Part shown: in pieces, positions 40,491-48,204 of the stretch
How positions within the stretch are numbered: position 1 is the stretch's first letter
Layout: every line of letters starts with the position of its first letter
Assembly (NCBI RefSeq): GCF_014466955.1
Contig: NZ_AP023396.1
Location: 2,914,001-2,978,000 of the forward strand
DNA: 64,000 bases
Source of the DNA: Nocardia wallacei
Lineage (GTDB): Bacteria; Actinomycetota; Actinomycetes; Mycobacteriales; Mycobacteriaceae
Direction: 5' to 3'
Notes under the pieces: model-generated
The model's input: only the letters and a program-made list of their open reading frames with translations
Told to the model about the DNA's origin: nothing
The model's database searches: none
Position numbers and translations under genes: made by a program

Positions 40491-41995
40491 CCGTGTCGCT
40501 GCTGCTCGACATGGCGGTCTCCGGCGACCCCGAACGCACCGCCCTCGTCTGTGACGAAGTGCGCTGGAGCACAGGCGAATTGCAGACCCTGGCGCACGGC
40601 GGCGCGGGGGTCGTGGCGGCCTCGGGAGCGCGCAGCGTGGCCTACGTGGGGACCGGCGGGCACATGCTGCCGCTGCTGATCTTCGCGGCCGCGAGCGCCT
40701 CGGTGCCCGTCACGCCGCTGAACTACCGGCTGAGCGGTGCGGCGCTGGGGGAACTGGTTGCGCGCCTGGATGACCCGCTGCTGGTGTGCGACGACGAGTA
40801 TCACGACGTCGTCTCCGGCTTCGGGCAGCGGGTAATGCGTTCCGGCGATTTCGTCGCGGCCGCCGCCGCGGCCGACCCGGTGTCGGAGTCACCCGATCCG
40901 GATCGGGTGGCCGTGGTGCTGTTCACCTCCGGGACCACCTCGGCGCCGAAAGCGGTCGAACTGTCGCATCAGAACCTGCTCAGCTACATCACCGGGACGG
41001 TCGAATTCGACTCGGCCGCACCCACCGACGCCGCGCTGATCTGTGTGCCGCCCTACCACATCGCGGGCATCGGCGCCGCGCTGTCGAATCTCTACGCCGG
41101 TCGGCGGATGGTGTATCTGCGCAGCTTCGACGCGGCGCGCTGGATCAGCCTGATCGGCCGCGAGTCGGTGACGACGGCGACGGTCGTGCCGACCATGCTG
41201 GACCGGATCGTGACGGAGCTGGAACGGACCGGGGCGACGCTGCCGACGCTGCGCAACGTCGCCTACGGCGGGTCGAAAGTGGCGCTGCCGCTGGTGCGCA
41301 AGGCGCTCGACCTGCTGCCGGAGGTGGGTTTCGTGAACGCCTACGGGCTGACCGAGACCAGCTCGACCATCGCGGTACTCGGCCCGGAGGATCACCGGGC
41401 GGCGCGCGCGGCCACCGATCCGGAGGTGGCGCGGCGGCTCGGCTCGGTCGGGCGGCCCGTGCCCGATATCGAAGTGCAGATCCGCGACGAGCGCGGGCGG
41501 GTGCTGCCGCCGGGGGAAACGGGTGAGTTGTTCGTGCGCGGGCCGCAGGTGTCCGGGCGCTACACCGGGATCGGCTCGGTGCTCGACGCCGAGGGCTGGT
41601 TCCCGACCAGAGACGTCGCGACGCTCGACGCCGACGGCTACCTGTACATCGGCGGGCGCTGCGACGACACCATCATCCGCGGCGGCGAGAACATCGCGCC
41701 CGCCGAGATCGAGGACGTGCTGGTGGAGCATCCGGCCGTGCGCGAGGTCGCGGTGATCGGCGTCGAGGACGTGCAATGGGGGCAGATCATCGTGGCGGTG
41801 GTGGTGCCGGAGCCGGGCGCGACGCCCGACCCGGCCGAACTTCGCGAGTTCGTCCGCGCCGCACTGCGCGGCTCCCGCACCCCGGACCGGGTCGTGTTCC
41901 GGGACTCGCTGCCCGCCACGCCGACCGGAAAGGTGTTGCGGCGCACCCTGGTCGAGGAATACGGACCCGCGGTGGACGCGGCGACGAGCAGATGA
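40487..41995 (+). CDS. AMP-binding acyl/aryl-CoA ligase
   Basis: A 502-residue adenylate-forming CoA ligase: LLDMAVSGDPERTALVCDEV, the P-loop FTSGTTSAPKAVELSH at about 152-167, NAYGLTETSSTIAVL, TRDVATLDADGYLYIGGRCD and the hinge DDTIIRGGENIAPAEIEDVL, ending in TPTGKVLRRTLVEEY with the catalytic Lys. It activates a carboxylic acid as a CoA thioester and would feed the acyl-CoA dehydrogenases upstream. The start is set by the overlap with the leader ORF. It is followed by two small genes in the same direction. Confidence 0.92.
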   Translation: MTVSLLLDMAVSGDPERTALVCDEVRWSTGELQTLAHGGAGVVAASGARSVAYVGTGGHMLPLLIFAAASASVPVTPLNYRLSGAALGELVARLDDPLLVCDDEYHDVVSGFGQRVMRSGDFVAAAAAADPVSESPDPDRVAVVLFTSGTTSAPKAVELSHQNLLSYITGTVEFDSAAPTDAALICVPPYHIAGIGAALSNLYAGRRMVYLRSFDAARWISLIGRESVTTATVVPTMLDRIVTELERTGATLPTLRNVAYGGSKVALPLVRKALDLLPEVGFVNAYGLTETSSTIAVLGPEDHRAARAATDPEVARRLGSVGRPVPDIEVQIRDERGRVLPPGETGELFVRGPQVSGRYTGIGSVLDAEGWFPTRDVATLDADGYLYIGGRCDDTIIRGGENIAPAEIEDVLVEHPAVREVAVIGVEDVQWGQIIVAVVVPEPGATPDPAELREFVRAALRGSRTPDRVVFRDSLPATPTGKVLRRTLVEEYGPAVDAATSR

Positions 41996-42017
41996 TCGCC
42001 GCCAGGAAAGGATGACA

Positions 42018-42320
42018 ATGGTCAAGAACGGCACGCGGCTGCGCAGCCAGGTGTGCGACACCGAGGTGATCGTGGTGAAGGCGACGGATGGTCTCGACGA
42101 CCTCCGCGCGGGCGGTGTCCCGATGATCCCGCTCGACGGCGAACCCGCGGCGGGCGCCACCCCCGACCCGAACCTCACCGACGGCAACCAGCTGGGCAAG
42201 CGGTACGTCGACGAGTCCGGCGCCGAGGTGCTGGTGACGAAGGCTGGCGCCGGCACGTTGAGCGTCGGCGCCACCCCGCTCACGCTCAAGGAAGCCAAGC
42301 CGCTGCCCGCCAGCGACTGA
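42018..42320 (+). CDS. Small conserved hypothetical protein found with CoA ligases
   Basis: A 100-residue protein: NGTRLRSQVCDTEVIVVKAT, PMIPLDGEPAAGATPDPN, LTDGNQLGKRYVDESGAEVL and VTKAGAGTLSVGATPLTLKE, ending LPASD. Proteins of this shape occur in actinomycetes close to acyl-CoA synthetases, as far as I recall, and have no assigned activity. The sequence has a single Cys near the N-terminus and a beta-rich pattern suggesting a small sandwich fold. I use ATG 42018; the ATG two codons earlier directly abuts the AGGAAAGG ribosome site. It ends 18 bases before the EthD-like gene, so the three genes form an operon. Confidence 0.75.
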   Translation: MVKNGTRLRSQVCDTEVIVVKATDGLDDLRAGGVPMIPLDGEPAAGATPDPNLTDGNQLGKRYVDESGAEVLVTKAGAGTLSVGATPLTLKEAKPLPASD

Positions 42321-42338
42321 CCGGAAGGTGTTGCGCAC

Positions 42339-42659
42339 ATGGCGAACTCGAAAATGCTCGTCTTCTCCAACGCGGTAGCGGGACAGGACGACGCCTTCAA
42401 CGAGTGGTACGACACCCGGCACCTCGCCGATGTGACCGCCGTCCCCGGCGTCCGCGGCGGCGAGCGCTACGACCTCGTCCCCGGCCCTGGCGACCCGCCC
42501 CACCGCTATCTCGCCGTCTACGAGCTGAGCGGCGACCCCGGCAAGGTGCTCGAGGCCTTCCGAGCCCGAGCCGCCACCGGCGAGATAGCCCTCAGCCCCG
42601 CCCTCGACATGTCCACTCTCGCCGTCTCGGTCTGGCGGGCAAGGGGTTCCGTGGACTGA
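42339..42659 (+). CDS. Small dimeric alpha/beta-barrel (EthD/DUF4286-like) protein
   Basis: A 106-residue protein with the ferredoxin-like strand-helix pattern MLVFSNAVAGQDDAFNEWYD, TRHLADVTAVPGVRGGERYD, HRYLAVYELSGDPGKVLEAF. This resembles small EthD or antibiotic-biosynthesis-monooxygenase-like proteins, which form dimeric barrels and act in ring degradation or as chaperone-like partners. The W-YDTRH-DV motif is the typical beginning of the first helix. It has a GGAAGGTG site upstream and ends 10 bases before the convergent desaturase gene. Confidence 0.75.
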   Translation: MANSKMLVFSNAVAGQDDAFNEWYDTRHLADVTAVPGVRGGERYDLVPGPGDPPHRYLAVYELSGDPGKVLEAFRARAATGEIALSPALDMSTLAVSVWRARGSVD

Positions 42660-42669
42660 CGGCCACCTG

Positions 42670-43908
42670 TCAGCGCGTGGTCCGGAGCGGTGCGCGCTCG
42701 AGTTCGCGAAGAGCGGTGCGAAGTCCTCTGCGTCTGCCGTCGGGCCCGGGGCCGAAATGGGTTCGCAAACCCTCGCGGACGGCGAAGCGCAGTTCCGAGG
42801 CGGTCTCCGGGGCGTCGTCGGGGGTGGCGGCGAGCAAGGCGTTGGGGAGGGCGAGTTTGGCGATGGTGCGGAACGTCTGCAGGTATTGGTGGCCCAGCGA
42901 ACCGGTGGTGTAGGGGAGATCGTATTTGTCGCACAGTTCGCGGACTCGGACGGCGATCTCTTCGTACCGGTTGCTCGGCAGATCGGGGAAGAGGTGGTGC
43001 TCGATCTGGTGGCTGAGATTGCCGCTCATGAAACGCATCAGCGGTCCGGCGCGGAAGTTGGCCGATCCCAGCATCTGTCGCAGGTACCAGCGCGGGCGGT
43101 CCTCGGCCTCGAACTCGGCCGTGGTGAATTTCTCGGCGCCGTCGGGGAAGTGGCCGCAGAAGATCACCAGATACGCCCAGTAGTTGCGGACGATATTCGC
43201 GGTGGCATCGGCCGTCAGCGTCGTCTTCCAATTCCGGCCCGACAGCGCGGGGAAGATCAGGTAATCCTTCGCCGCCTGCTTGCCGACCTTGGTGCCGATG
43301 ATGCGCAGATCCTTGAGCGCCTGCCGCCAGGTCTTCTCCTTGTTGCGGAGCTTCTCGACCTCGAGATGGTGCAGTGCGACGCCCCACTCGAAGAAGGTCG
43401 CGAGCACCAGGTTGTAGATCGGATTGCCGATATTCCACCACTCCCACCGCTGGTCGCGGGTGATGCGCAGCACGCCGTAGCCCACATCGTCGTCCATGCC
43501 GACGACGTTGGTGTACTTGTGATGGACGAAGTTGTGCGAATGTTTCCACTGCACGCTGGGACAGGTGGTGTCCCACTCCCACGACGAGGAGTGGATTTCC
43601 GGGTCGTTCATCCAATCCCATTGCCCGTGCATCACATTGTGCCCGAGTTCCATGTTCTCGATGATCTTCGCCAGCGAGAGCATCGCCGTGCCCGCGAGCC
43701 AGGCGGCCCGGCGGTTGCTGAACATCAGGGTCGCGCGCCCGCCGACGGCCAGCAGGCGCTGCAGCGCGATGGCGCGCCGGATATAGGCGGCGTCGCGTTC
43801 GCCGCGGGATTCCTCGATATCGCGGCGGATGGCGTCGAGTTCGGCCCCCAGCGCCTCGACGTCGTCGGGAGTCAGGTGCGCGTAGGCGTCGATGTCGGTG
43901 ATGGCCAT
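42670..43908 (-). CDS. Membrane fatty-acid/acyl-CoA desaturase (DesA3-like)
   Basis: A 412-residue integral membrane desaturase with the three His boxes: HNVMHGQWDW, HNFVHHKYTN and HQIEHHLFPDLP. Two hydrophobic stretches (RAAWLAGTAMLSLA and NPIYNLVLATFFEWGVAL) flank the first boxes. The enzyme inserts a double bond, most probably at C9 of stearoyl-CoA or a similar acyl chain, using a di-iron centre and reduced iron-sulfur protein. It is cotranscribed with the ferredoxin-reductase gene upstream (8 bases apart), the order of Rv3230c-Rv3229c in Mycobacterium tuberculosis. It is not under a GAGAAT operator but under a different palindrome at 45046. Confidence 0.92.
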   Translation of the reverse strand: MAITDIDAYAHLTPDDVEALGAELDAIRRDIEESRGERDAAYIRRAIALQRLLAVGGRATLMFSNRRAAWLAGTAMLSLAKIIENMELGHNVMHGQWDWMNDPEIHSSSWEWDTTCPSVQWKHSHNFVHHKYTNVVGMDDDVGYGVLRITRDQRWEWWNIGNPIYNLVLATFFEWGVALHHLEVEKLRNKEKTWRQALKDLRIIGTKVGKQAAKDYLIFPALSGRNWKTTLTADATANIVRNYWAYLVIFCGHFPDGAEKFTTAEFEAEDRPRWYLRQMLGSANFRAGPLMRFMSGNLSHQIEHHLFPDLPSNRYEEIAVRVRELCDKYDLPYTTGSLGHQYLQTFRTIAKLALPNALLAATPDDAPETASELRFAVREGLRTHFGPGPDGRRRGLRTALRELERAPLRTTR

Positions 43909-43916
43909 TTACCCTC

Positions 43917-45029
43917 CTACAGATCGAGAGTGCAGTCGCCGGACACGCTGCTGATGCATGTCTGGATTCGTTCTCCTTCGCGCCGCTCCACACCGGTGCG
44001 CAGATCGCGCACATAACCTCCGGCCAGTGGGACGACGCAGGTTTGGCAGATACCCATCCGGCAGCCGAAGGGCATCGCGATGCCGAGCTTCTCGCCCGCT
44101 TCGAGAAGAGTGGTGGCGCCGTCGATCCGGGCCTCCTTGTGCGAGACGGCGAAATGGACCGTCCCGCCCTCACCGCCGTGATCGGTGCGGGCGATGGTGA
44201 ATCGCTCGACGTGCAGGCGGTGGCGCAGCCCGCCCGCCTCGTAGTGCGATTCCAGCGCGTCCAGCAGCGCCGGCGGACCGCACGCCCAGCATTCGCGTTC
44301 GCGCCAGTCCGGCACCCATTCGTCGAGCCGCGCGGCGTCGAATTTGCCCATCTCCCTGGTGAGTTGGAGATTCAGGTGATAAGCGCTCGAGTCGTCGGCG
44401 AGGGCTTCCATCTCGTCGAGGAAGATGACGTCGTCACGGGTGGGGGCGGAATGGATGTGACAGATGTCGGGTGTCTCGCCGCGGGCGGCGAGCGCTCGCA
44501 GCATCGCGATCACCGGAGTGATGCCGCTGCCGGCCGTGACGAAGAGAATCTGTCCCGGAACAGGTTGCGGCAGATGGAAATCCCCCTTGGGCGCCGCCAG
44601 CCGGATGATGGTGTCCGGCTTGACGCCGTCGACCAGATGCGTCGACAGGAAACCGTCGGGATTGGCCTTGACCGTGATCGAGATGGTCTTGTCGCGCTCC
44701 GAGCCGATCGAGGTCAGCGAATAGGACCGCCAGTGCCATCGGCCGTCGATCTGCAGGCCGATACCGACGTACTGCCCGGGCTCGTACGAGGCCGGAAAGC
44801 CCCAGCCCGGACGGATTGTCACGGTGGCCGTATCCGTGGTCTCCTTGACCACGTCGACCACCTTGCCGCGCAACTCGCGGGCGGTCCACAGCGGGTTGGC
44901 CAGGCGGAGATAGTCGTCCGGCAGCAGCGGTGTGGTGGCGCGGGCCACCAGCCCGCGCAGGATGTTGACTCCCGGATTGCGCGCGCCGACCCCCGCGGCG
45001 GGACGCTTGCTCCACTTCAACAGGTCCAA
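43917..45029 (-). CDS. FAD/2Fe-2S ferredoxin-type reductase for the desaturase
   Basis: A 370-residue oxidoreductase: a FAD domain (GWGFPASYEPGQYVGIGLQI, DGRWHWRSYSLTSIG), an NAD domain (LFVTAGSGITPVIAMLRALA, IHSAPTRDDVIFLDE) and a C-terminal plant-type 2Fe-2S domain with the ligand set C-x4-C-x2-C (FGCRMGICQTC) and a distant Cys in the IQTCIS segment. It passes electrons from NAD(P)H to the desaturase. It starts with TTG, supported by AGGAGGAGG seven bases upstream, and heads the two-gene operon. Two palindromes of the type GTGNACG-N2-CGTNCAC lie directly upstream. Confidence 0.92.
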   Translation of the reverse strand: MDLLKWSKRPAAGVGARNPGVNILRGLVARATTPLLPDDYLRLANPLWTARELRGKVVDVVKETTDTATVTIRPGWGFPASYEPGQYVGIGLQIDGRWHWRSYSLTSIGSERDKTISITVKANPDGFLSTHLVDGVKPDTIIRLAAPKGDFHLPQPVPGQILFVTAGSGITPVIAMLRALAARGETPDICHIHSAPTRDDVIFLDEMEALADDSSAYHLNLQLTREMGKFDAARLDEWVPDWRERECWACGPPALLDALESHYEAGGLRHRLHVERFTIARTDHGGEGGTVHFAVSHKEARIDGATTLLEAGEKLGIAMPFGCRMGICQTCVVPLAGGYVRDLRTGVERREGERIQTCISSVSGDCTLDL

Positions 45030-45045
45030 GGCGATTCCTCCTCCT

Positions 45046-45061
45046 GTGTACGAACGTACAC
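45046..45061. promoter_or_regulatory. Desaturase-operon operator, copy 1
   Basis: GTGTACG-AA-CGTACAC is a perfect 7-2-7 palindrome directly upstream of the AGGAGGAGG ribosome site of the reductase gene. It is the first of two similar copies. Confidence 0.8.
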
Positions 45062-45112
45062 TGGAATCGCCGCGATGCCCAGTGGATCCCGACCGCTACG
45101 CCCGCAGAATGG

Positions 45113-45128
45113 GTGCACGATCGTTCAC
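45113..45128. promoter_or_regulatory. Desaturase-operon operator, copy 2
   Basis: GTGCACG-AT-CGTTCAC has the same architecture as copy 1 with one mismatched pair. The centres of the two copies are 67 bases apart, about six helical turns, so two bound dimers would be on the same face of the DNA. Confidence 0.68.
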
Positions 45129-45148
45129 TCACCGGCGGGCGGATGTGG

Positions 45149-45429
45149 CTACCGCCGGGCCACCGCGAGCATCTCCTCGACGGAGACGAATTTGACGCGG
45201 GGCCGCGCCGTGGCCGTGCCTTGTTCGCGTTCGGCGGCGTCGATGGCTCGCCACTGGGGCCAGCCGATCGCAGGTACGCCGCGCTCGGACATGGTGGCCC
45301 GCAAGGATTCTCGATCACCGACCGGGCGGTGCAGGGTCCCGGCGGCGAAGTCGGCGAGAAGGGCGGTGACGGTCTCGGCGGCGCAGGCGCGGTTGGTGCC
45401 GATGACGCCGCGCGAATACGCGGCGACGG
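45149..45429 (-). pseudogene. fprA: Remnant of a ferredoxin-NADP reductase (FprA-like) C-terminus
   Basis: About 90 residues without a start codon, ending at the TAG at 45149. They match the C-terminal tail of FprA-type ferredoxin/ferredoxin-NADP reductases: SRGVIGTNRACAAETVTALL, ERGVPAIGWPQWRAIDAAER and ARPRVKFVSVEEML, recalling GVIGTNKKDAQDTVDTL and GRPRVKLASLAELL in FprA. The first 80 percent of the gene (FAD and NADP domains) is missing and the frame begins immediately after the TetR stop at 45430. The remnant lies between redox genes, so the complete gene may once have formed part of this set. Confidence 0.75.
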
Positions 45430-46092
45430 TCAGGTGAGGCCGTGCGCGCAGAAGCTCCACACCTCGTCGGCGGTGATGGGATGCGACTCCGACTCGATGA
45501 CGGCCGGTTGCGCGATGAACATGACGGTCTGCATGGTGATCGCGGCAACGCGGCGGGGATTCGCGCCCGAGACCAGGCGGCCCGCGCCGTGCGCCTCGGT
45601 GAGCAGCTCGGTGAACAGGGTGAACAGTGCCGCGTGCGCCAGCCGGATCTGGGCGGGATGCGAACTCAGCAGCTGCGGCGCGAACTCGGTGAACAGCGGC
45701 CGCCGGGCGTGCGGATCCGGGCGGCACAGCTGGAACAGCAGCTCCACCGCGGTGCGGACCTTGTCCAGGGGATGCACGCTGTTGGCGGTCGCGGCGCGGA
45801 TCTGATCGGTGGTGCGGCCCAGGGCATCCTCGTACAGCGCCAGCAGCAGGTCGTGTTTGCCGTCGAACTGCAGATAGAAACTGCGCAACGACTGCCGCGA
45901 ACGGTCGACCACCTCCTGGACGGTGAAGTCGGTGCTGCCCTTCTCGGTGATGATGGCCTGCGCCGCGTCCAGGAACCGCTGCACCCGCTGTCCCGCCCGC
46001 GCTTTGGCGGAGCGCAGCGACCGGTCCACCGCCCGCTGCTTCCAGGCGGGTAGGTCGGCGGCGTCGGGCGGGCTGTCGTCGGGATCGGTCAT
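45430..46092 (-). CDS. TetR-family regulator, candidate for the GAGAAT operator (copy 2)
   Basis: A 220-residue TetR regulator that closely parallels the one at 8067-8729: DLPAWKQRAVDRSLRSAKAR, QRVQRFLDAAQAIITEKGST, FTVQEVVDRSRQSLRSFYLQ, FDGKHDLLLALYEDALGRTT and the shared C-terminus PITADEVWSFCAHGLT. Both proteins should read a similar operator. It is cotranscribed at the end of the NuoF-ferredoxin operon, with its ATG overlapping the ferredoxin stop (ATGA). I see no GAGAAT operator directly before this operon. The remnant of FprA begins right after its stop codon. Confidence 0.9.
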   Translation of the reverse strand: MTDPDDSPPDAADLPAWKQRAVDRSLRSAKARAGQRVQRFLDAAQAIITEKGSTDFTVQEVVDRSRQSLRSFYLQFDGKHDLLLALYEDALGRTTDQIRAATANSVHPLDKVRTAVELLFQLCRPDPHARRPLFTEFAPQLLSSHPAQIRLAHAALFTLFTELLTEAHGAGRLVSGANPRRVAAITMQTVMFIAQPAVIESESHPITADEVWSFCAHGLT

Positions 46093-46349
46093 GGAGTGGG
46101 CCCCCGTTCGGACGTCGGGGCGTCGGAAGGCGTTGTGGCGGCGTTCGATTCGGCGGTCGGCAGTTCGGTGATGGCGTGGACCGGGCAATCCAGCAGTGCA
46201 CGCAGCACGCTGTCGCGGTCCGCCGGAGCGACGGTGCCGTCCCCGTCGATGGCCGCGTAGCCCCAGTCGTCGAGGGAGAAGTGCCGCGGCGCGTGCTTGG
46301 CGCAGATGCCGAAGCCGTCGCAGAGTGTCCGGTCGAGACGAATTTTCAC
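46089..46349 (-). CDS. Small single-cluster ferredoxin
   Basis: An 86-residue ferredoxin with CDGFGICAKHAP near the N-terminus and the later CPVHAI, giving the C-x5-C plus CP pattern of 3Fe-4S (or 4Fe-4S with one more ligand) ferredoxins that serve P450 enzymes. A charged tail of about 20 residues follows (ESNAATTPSDAPTSERGPTP). The GTG start overlaps the NuoF-like stop (GTGA) and its own stop overlaps the TetR start. It probably carries electrons from the NuoF-like flavoprotein to P450s or other oxygenases of the region. Confidence 0.87.
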   Translation of the reverse strand: MKIRLDRTLCDGFGICAKHAPRHFSLDDWGYAAIDGDGTVAPADRDSVLRALLDCPVHAITELPTAESNAATTPSDAPTSERGPTP

Positions 46350-47653
46350 GAGACCAGCACCGCCTGCGCGTCGAAGGGCCGCTCTGCCAGATAGATTCCG
46401 TCGCCGCAGGCGGCGCACCGCCCGCCGAGATGCGCGTCGACCTCGGCGGGGAACCGGGCGAGCAACGTGGCAGCGGTGTTGGCCGCGCCGTCCAGAGTGC
46501 CGCAGGCGCCGCGGCCGCGCAGCACCACCGACCAGCGCCGCAATCTCTCGACATCGGCCATGGTGGCCCGCCCGTCGCGCAGGGCCGATGCCGAGGCGGC
46601 CATGGCGGCGGTGCCGTTGAAGCAGGAGCCGCATTGCCCGGCATTCTCGCGATCGAAGTAGCTCAGCACGCCCGCCGCGACGGCGACCGGGCATTCGCGT
46701 GTGAGCAGCGAGATCGCACCGCAGCCCAGCCCGCCGCCGAGGCCGCGCATCGACTCGTGGTCGAGCGTGGCGCCCAGGACCGCGCGGTCCACCATGCCCG
46801 CGAAATAGCCGCCGGTGAGCGCGCCGCGCACGGCATCCGGCGAGACACCGTGCAGCGCGAGCAGGTCCGTGACCGGGGTGCCGTGCGGGAGTTCGTACAG
46901 GGCGGCGGGGCGGTCGCCGCCGGTGACCGTGGCGAGGAAGGTGCCGGGGGAGGCGTCGGTGCCGACGGCCCGGAACGCCGCGCCGCCGTACCGGTGCACG
47001 AACGGCAGATGCGCCAGGGTCTCGACATTGCTCACCACTGTCGGCGCGCCGCCGACGCCGTGCTCGAAGGGGCGCGGCGGTTTGTCCGAGGGTTTCGCCG
47101 GGCCGCCGTCGATCGCCCGGATCGCGGCGGTCTCCTCGCCCGCGACGTAACCTGGTGCGACCGTGACCAATTCGACCACGACGTCGGTGACCGCCGCCGT
47201 GTCGAGTTCGGTGAGCGCGGCGTCGACCCGGCGCGCGGACTCCGGGTCCGAGACATAGACGTACGCCCGCCGCGCCCCGGCGATCGCGGCCGCCAGCCGC
47301 AACCCGTCCAGCACCAGGTGCGGGCGGCGGCGCAGCAGCCACTTGTCCTTGACCGAGGCCGGTTCGCCCTCTTCGCCGTTGGCCACCACGACCGTCGCTC
47401 GACCACGCGACCACGCGTCACGGACGGTGGTCAGCTTGACCGCGAGCGGAAACGCCGCACCGCCACGCCCCCGCAGCCCGCTGTGCCGCACCTCGGTCAG
47501 CAGCGGATCCGGGGCGCCGAGCGGCGCGTACCCGCCCGCGGCCCGATACGCCGCCAGGTCCTCGACCGCGCCGCCCGGCCGCAGCAGCCGCGGCGCGCAA
47601 CCGGGCAGCGCGCCCACGGTGAGCGACCCGATCGCGTCCGAAGTCTCTTGCAT
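46346..47653 (-). CDS. NuoF-like NADH-oxidising flavoprotein, orphan
   Basis: A 435-residue protein related to NuoF (51-kDa subunit of complex I): SGLRGRGGAAFPLAVKL, the NADH/FMN motif VVANGEEGEPASVKD, AGYVAGEETA-like VAPGYVAGEETAAIRAI, GVGGAPTVVSNVETLAHLPF, an SLBB part and the iron-sulfur end ENAGQCGSCFNGTAA with GACGTLDG. NuoF normally has SCGxCxxC; here the first Cys is replaced (AGQCGSC). The C-terminus has an extra CxxC (RCAACGDG). No other complex I subunits are nearby, so it probably supplies electrons from NADH to the adjacent ferredoxin. The ATG at 47653 has AAAGAGG upstream. Confidence 0.86.
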   Translation of the reverse strand: MQETSDAIGSLTVGALPGCAPRLLRPGGAVEDLAAYRAAGGYAPLGAPDPLLTEVRHSGLRGRGGAAFPLAVKLTTVRDAWSRGRATVVVANGEEGEPASVKDKWLLRRRPHLVLDGLRLAAAIAGARRAYVYVSDPESARRVDAALTELDTAAVTDVVVELVTVAPGYVAGEETAAIRAIDGGPAKPSDKPPRPFEHGVGGAPTVVSNVETLAHLPFVHRYGGAAFRAVGTDASPGTFLATVTGGDRPAALYELPHGTPVTDLLALHGVSPDAVRGALTGGYFAGMVDRAVLGATLDHESMRGLGGGLGCGAISLLTRECPVAVAAGVLSYFDRENAGQCGSCFNGTAAMAASASALRDGRATMADVERLRRWSVVLRGRGACGTLDGAANTAATLLARFPAEVDAHLGGRCAACGDGIYLAERPFDAQAVLVS

Positions 47654-47716
47654 GGCAACCTCTTTCCGCTGAAGTCGACTCGCGGGAAGTGCACCCGTAC
47701 CGCTACGCTGGCGAGC

Positions 47717-48190
47717 ATGAGAACGGCGGTGGTGCGGATCGATGTGGATCCGGCCGGCGAATCGACCGCGGCGCGGCTGGCGGCGGGCGTGCGCGCGCTG
47801 CGGGAGAGTGCGGCGGCGCTCGGGGCCGAGGTGCTCGACAACGATGTGGCGGGAGAGCCGCCGCATCGCCGGGAGGTCCAGCTGCTGGTCACCACCGACG
47901 ACCCGGAGGCGACCGTGCGCGCCGCGGTGCGGTTGTGCGCCGCGGCGTTCGGCACCGAGCCGGTGCCGGGGGTCGTGACTTTCGTCAGCCGCGGCACCGA
48001 CGACGACGCGCACGGTGTGCTCGCCGGGTTCGGCCTCAGCGGCGAGGTGGTGCGCGAACCGGGCGGCGACGGCTTCGACATCGTCTATGTCACGCTGTCC
48101 GAGGCCGACCTGGCGCGGATACCGGAGAGCCGGATCCACACGGCCCTGGAGGCGTCGCTGAACTGCGAGGTCCGGATCCGCACTCGGTAG
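47717..48190 (+). CDS. Hypothetical protein
   Basis: A 157-residue protein: RTAVVRIDVDPAGESTAARL, VRALRESAAALGAEVLDNDV, EVQLLVTTDDPEATVRAAVR, LCAAAFGTEPVPGVVTFVSR and ADLARIPESRIHTALEASLN. The repeated strand-helix pattern, with GTEPVPGVVTFVSRGTDDDA in the middle, suggests an alpha/beta fold in two similar halves. I recognise no family. It is divergent from the NuoF-like operon (63-base spacer) and ends 14 bases before the convergent hydrolase gene. No operator is seen in the spacer. Confidence 0.65.
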   Translation: MRTAVVRIDVDPAGESTAARLAAGVRALRESAAALGAEVLDNDVAGEPPHRREVQLLVTTDDPEATVRAAVRLCAAAFGTEPVPGVVTFVSRGTDDDAHGVLAGFGLSGEVVREPGGDGFDIVYVTLSEADLARIPESRIHTALEASLNCEVRIRTR

Positions 48191-48204
48191 CGGGCGCCCG
48201 TCCA

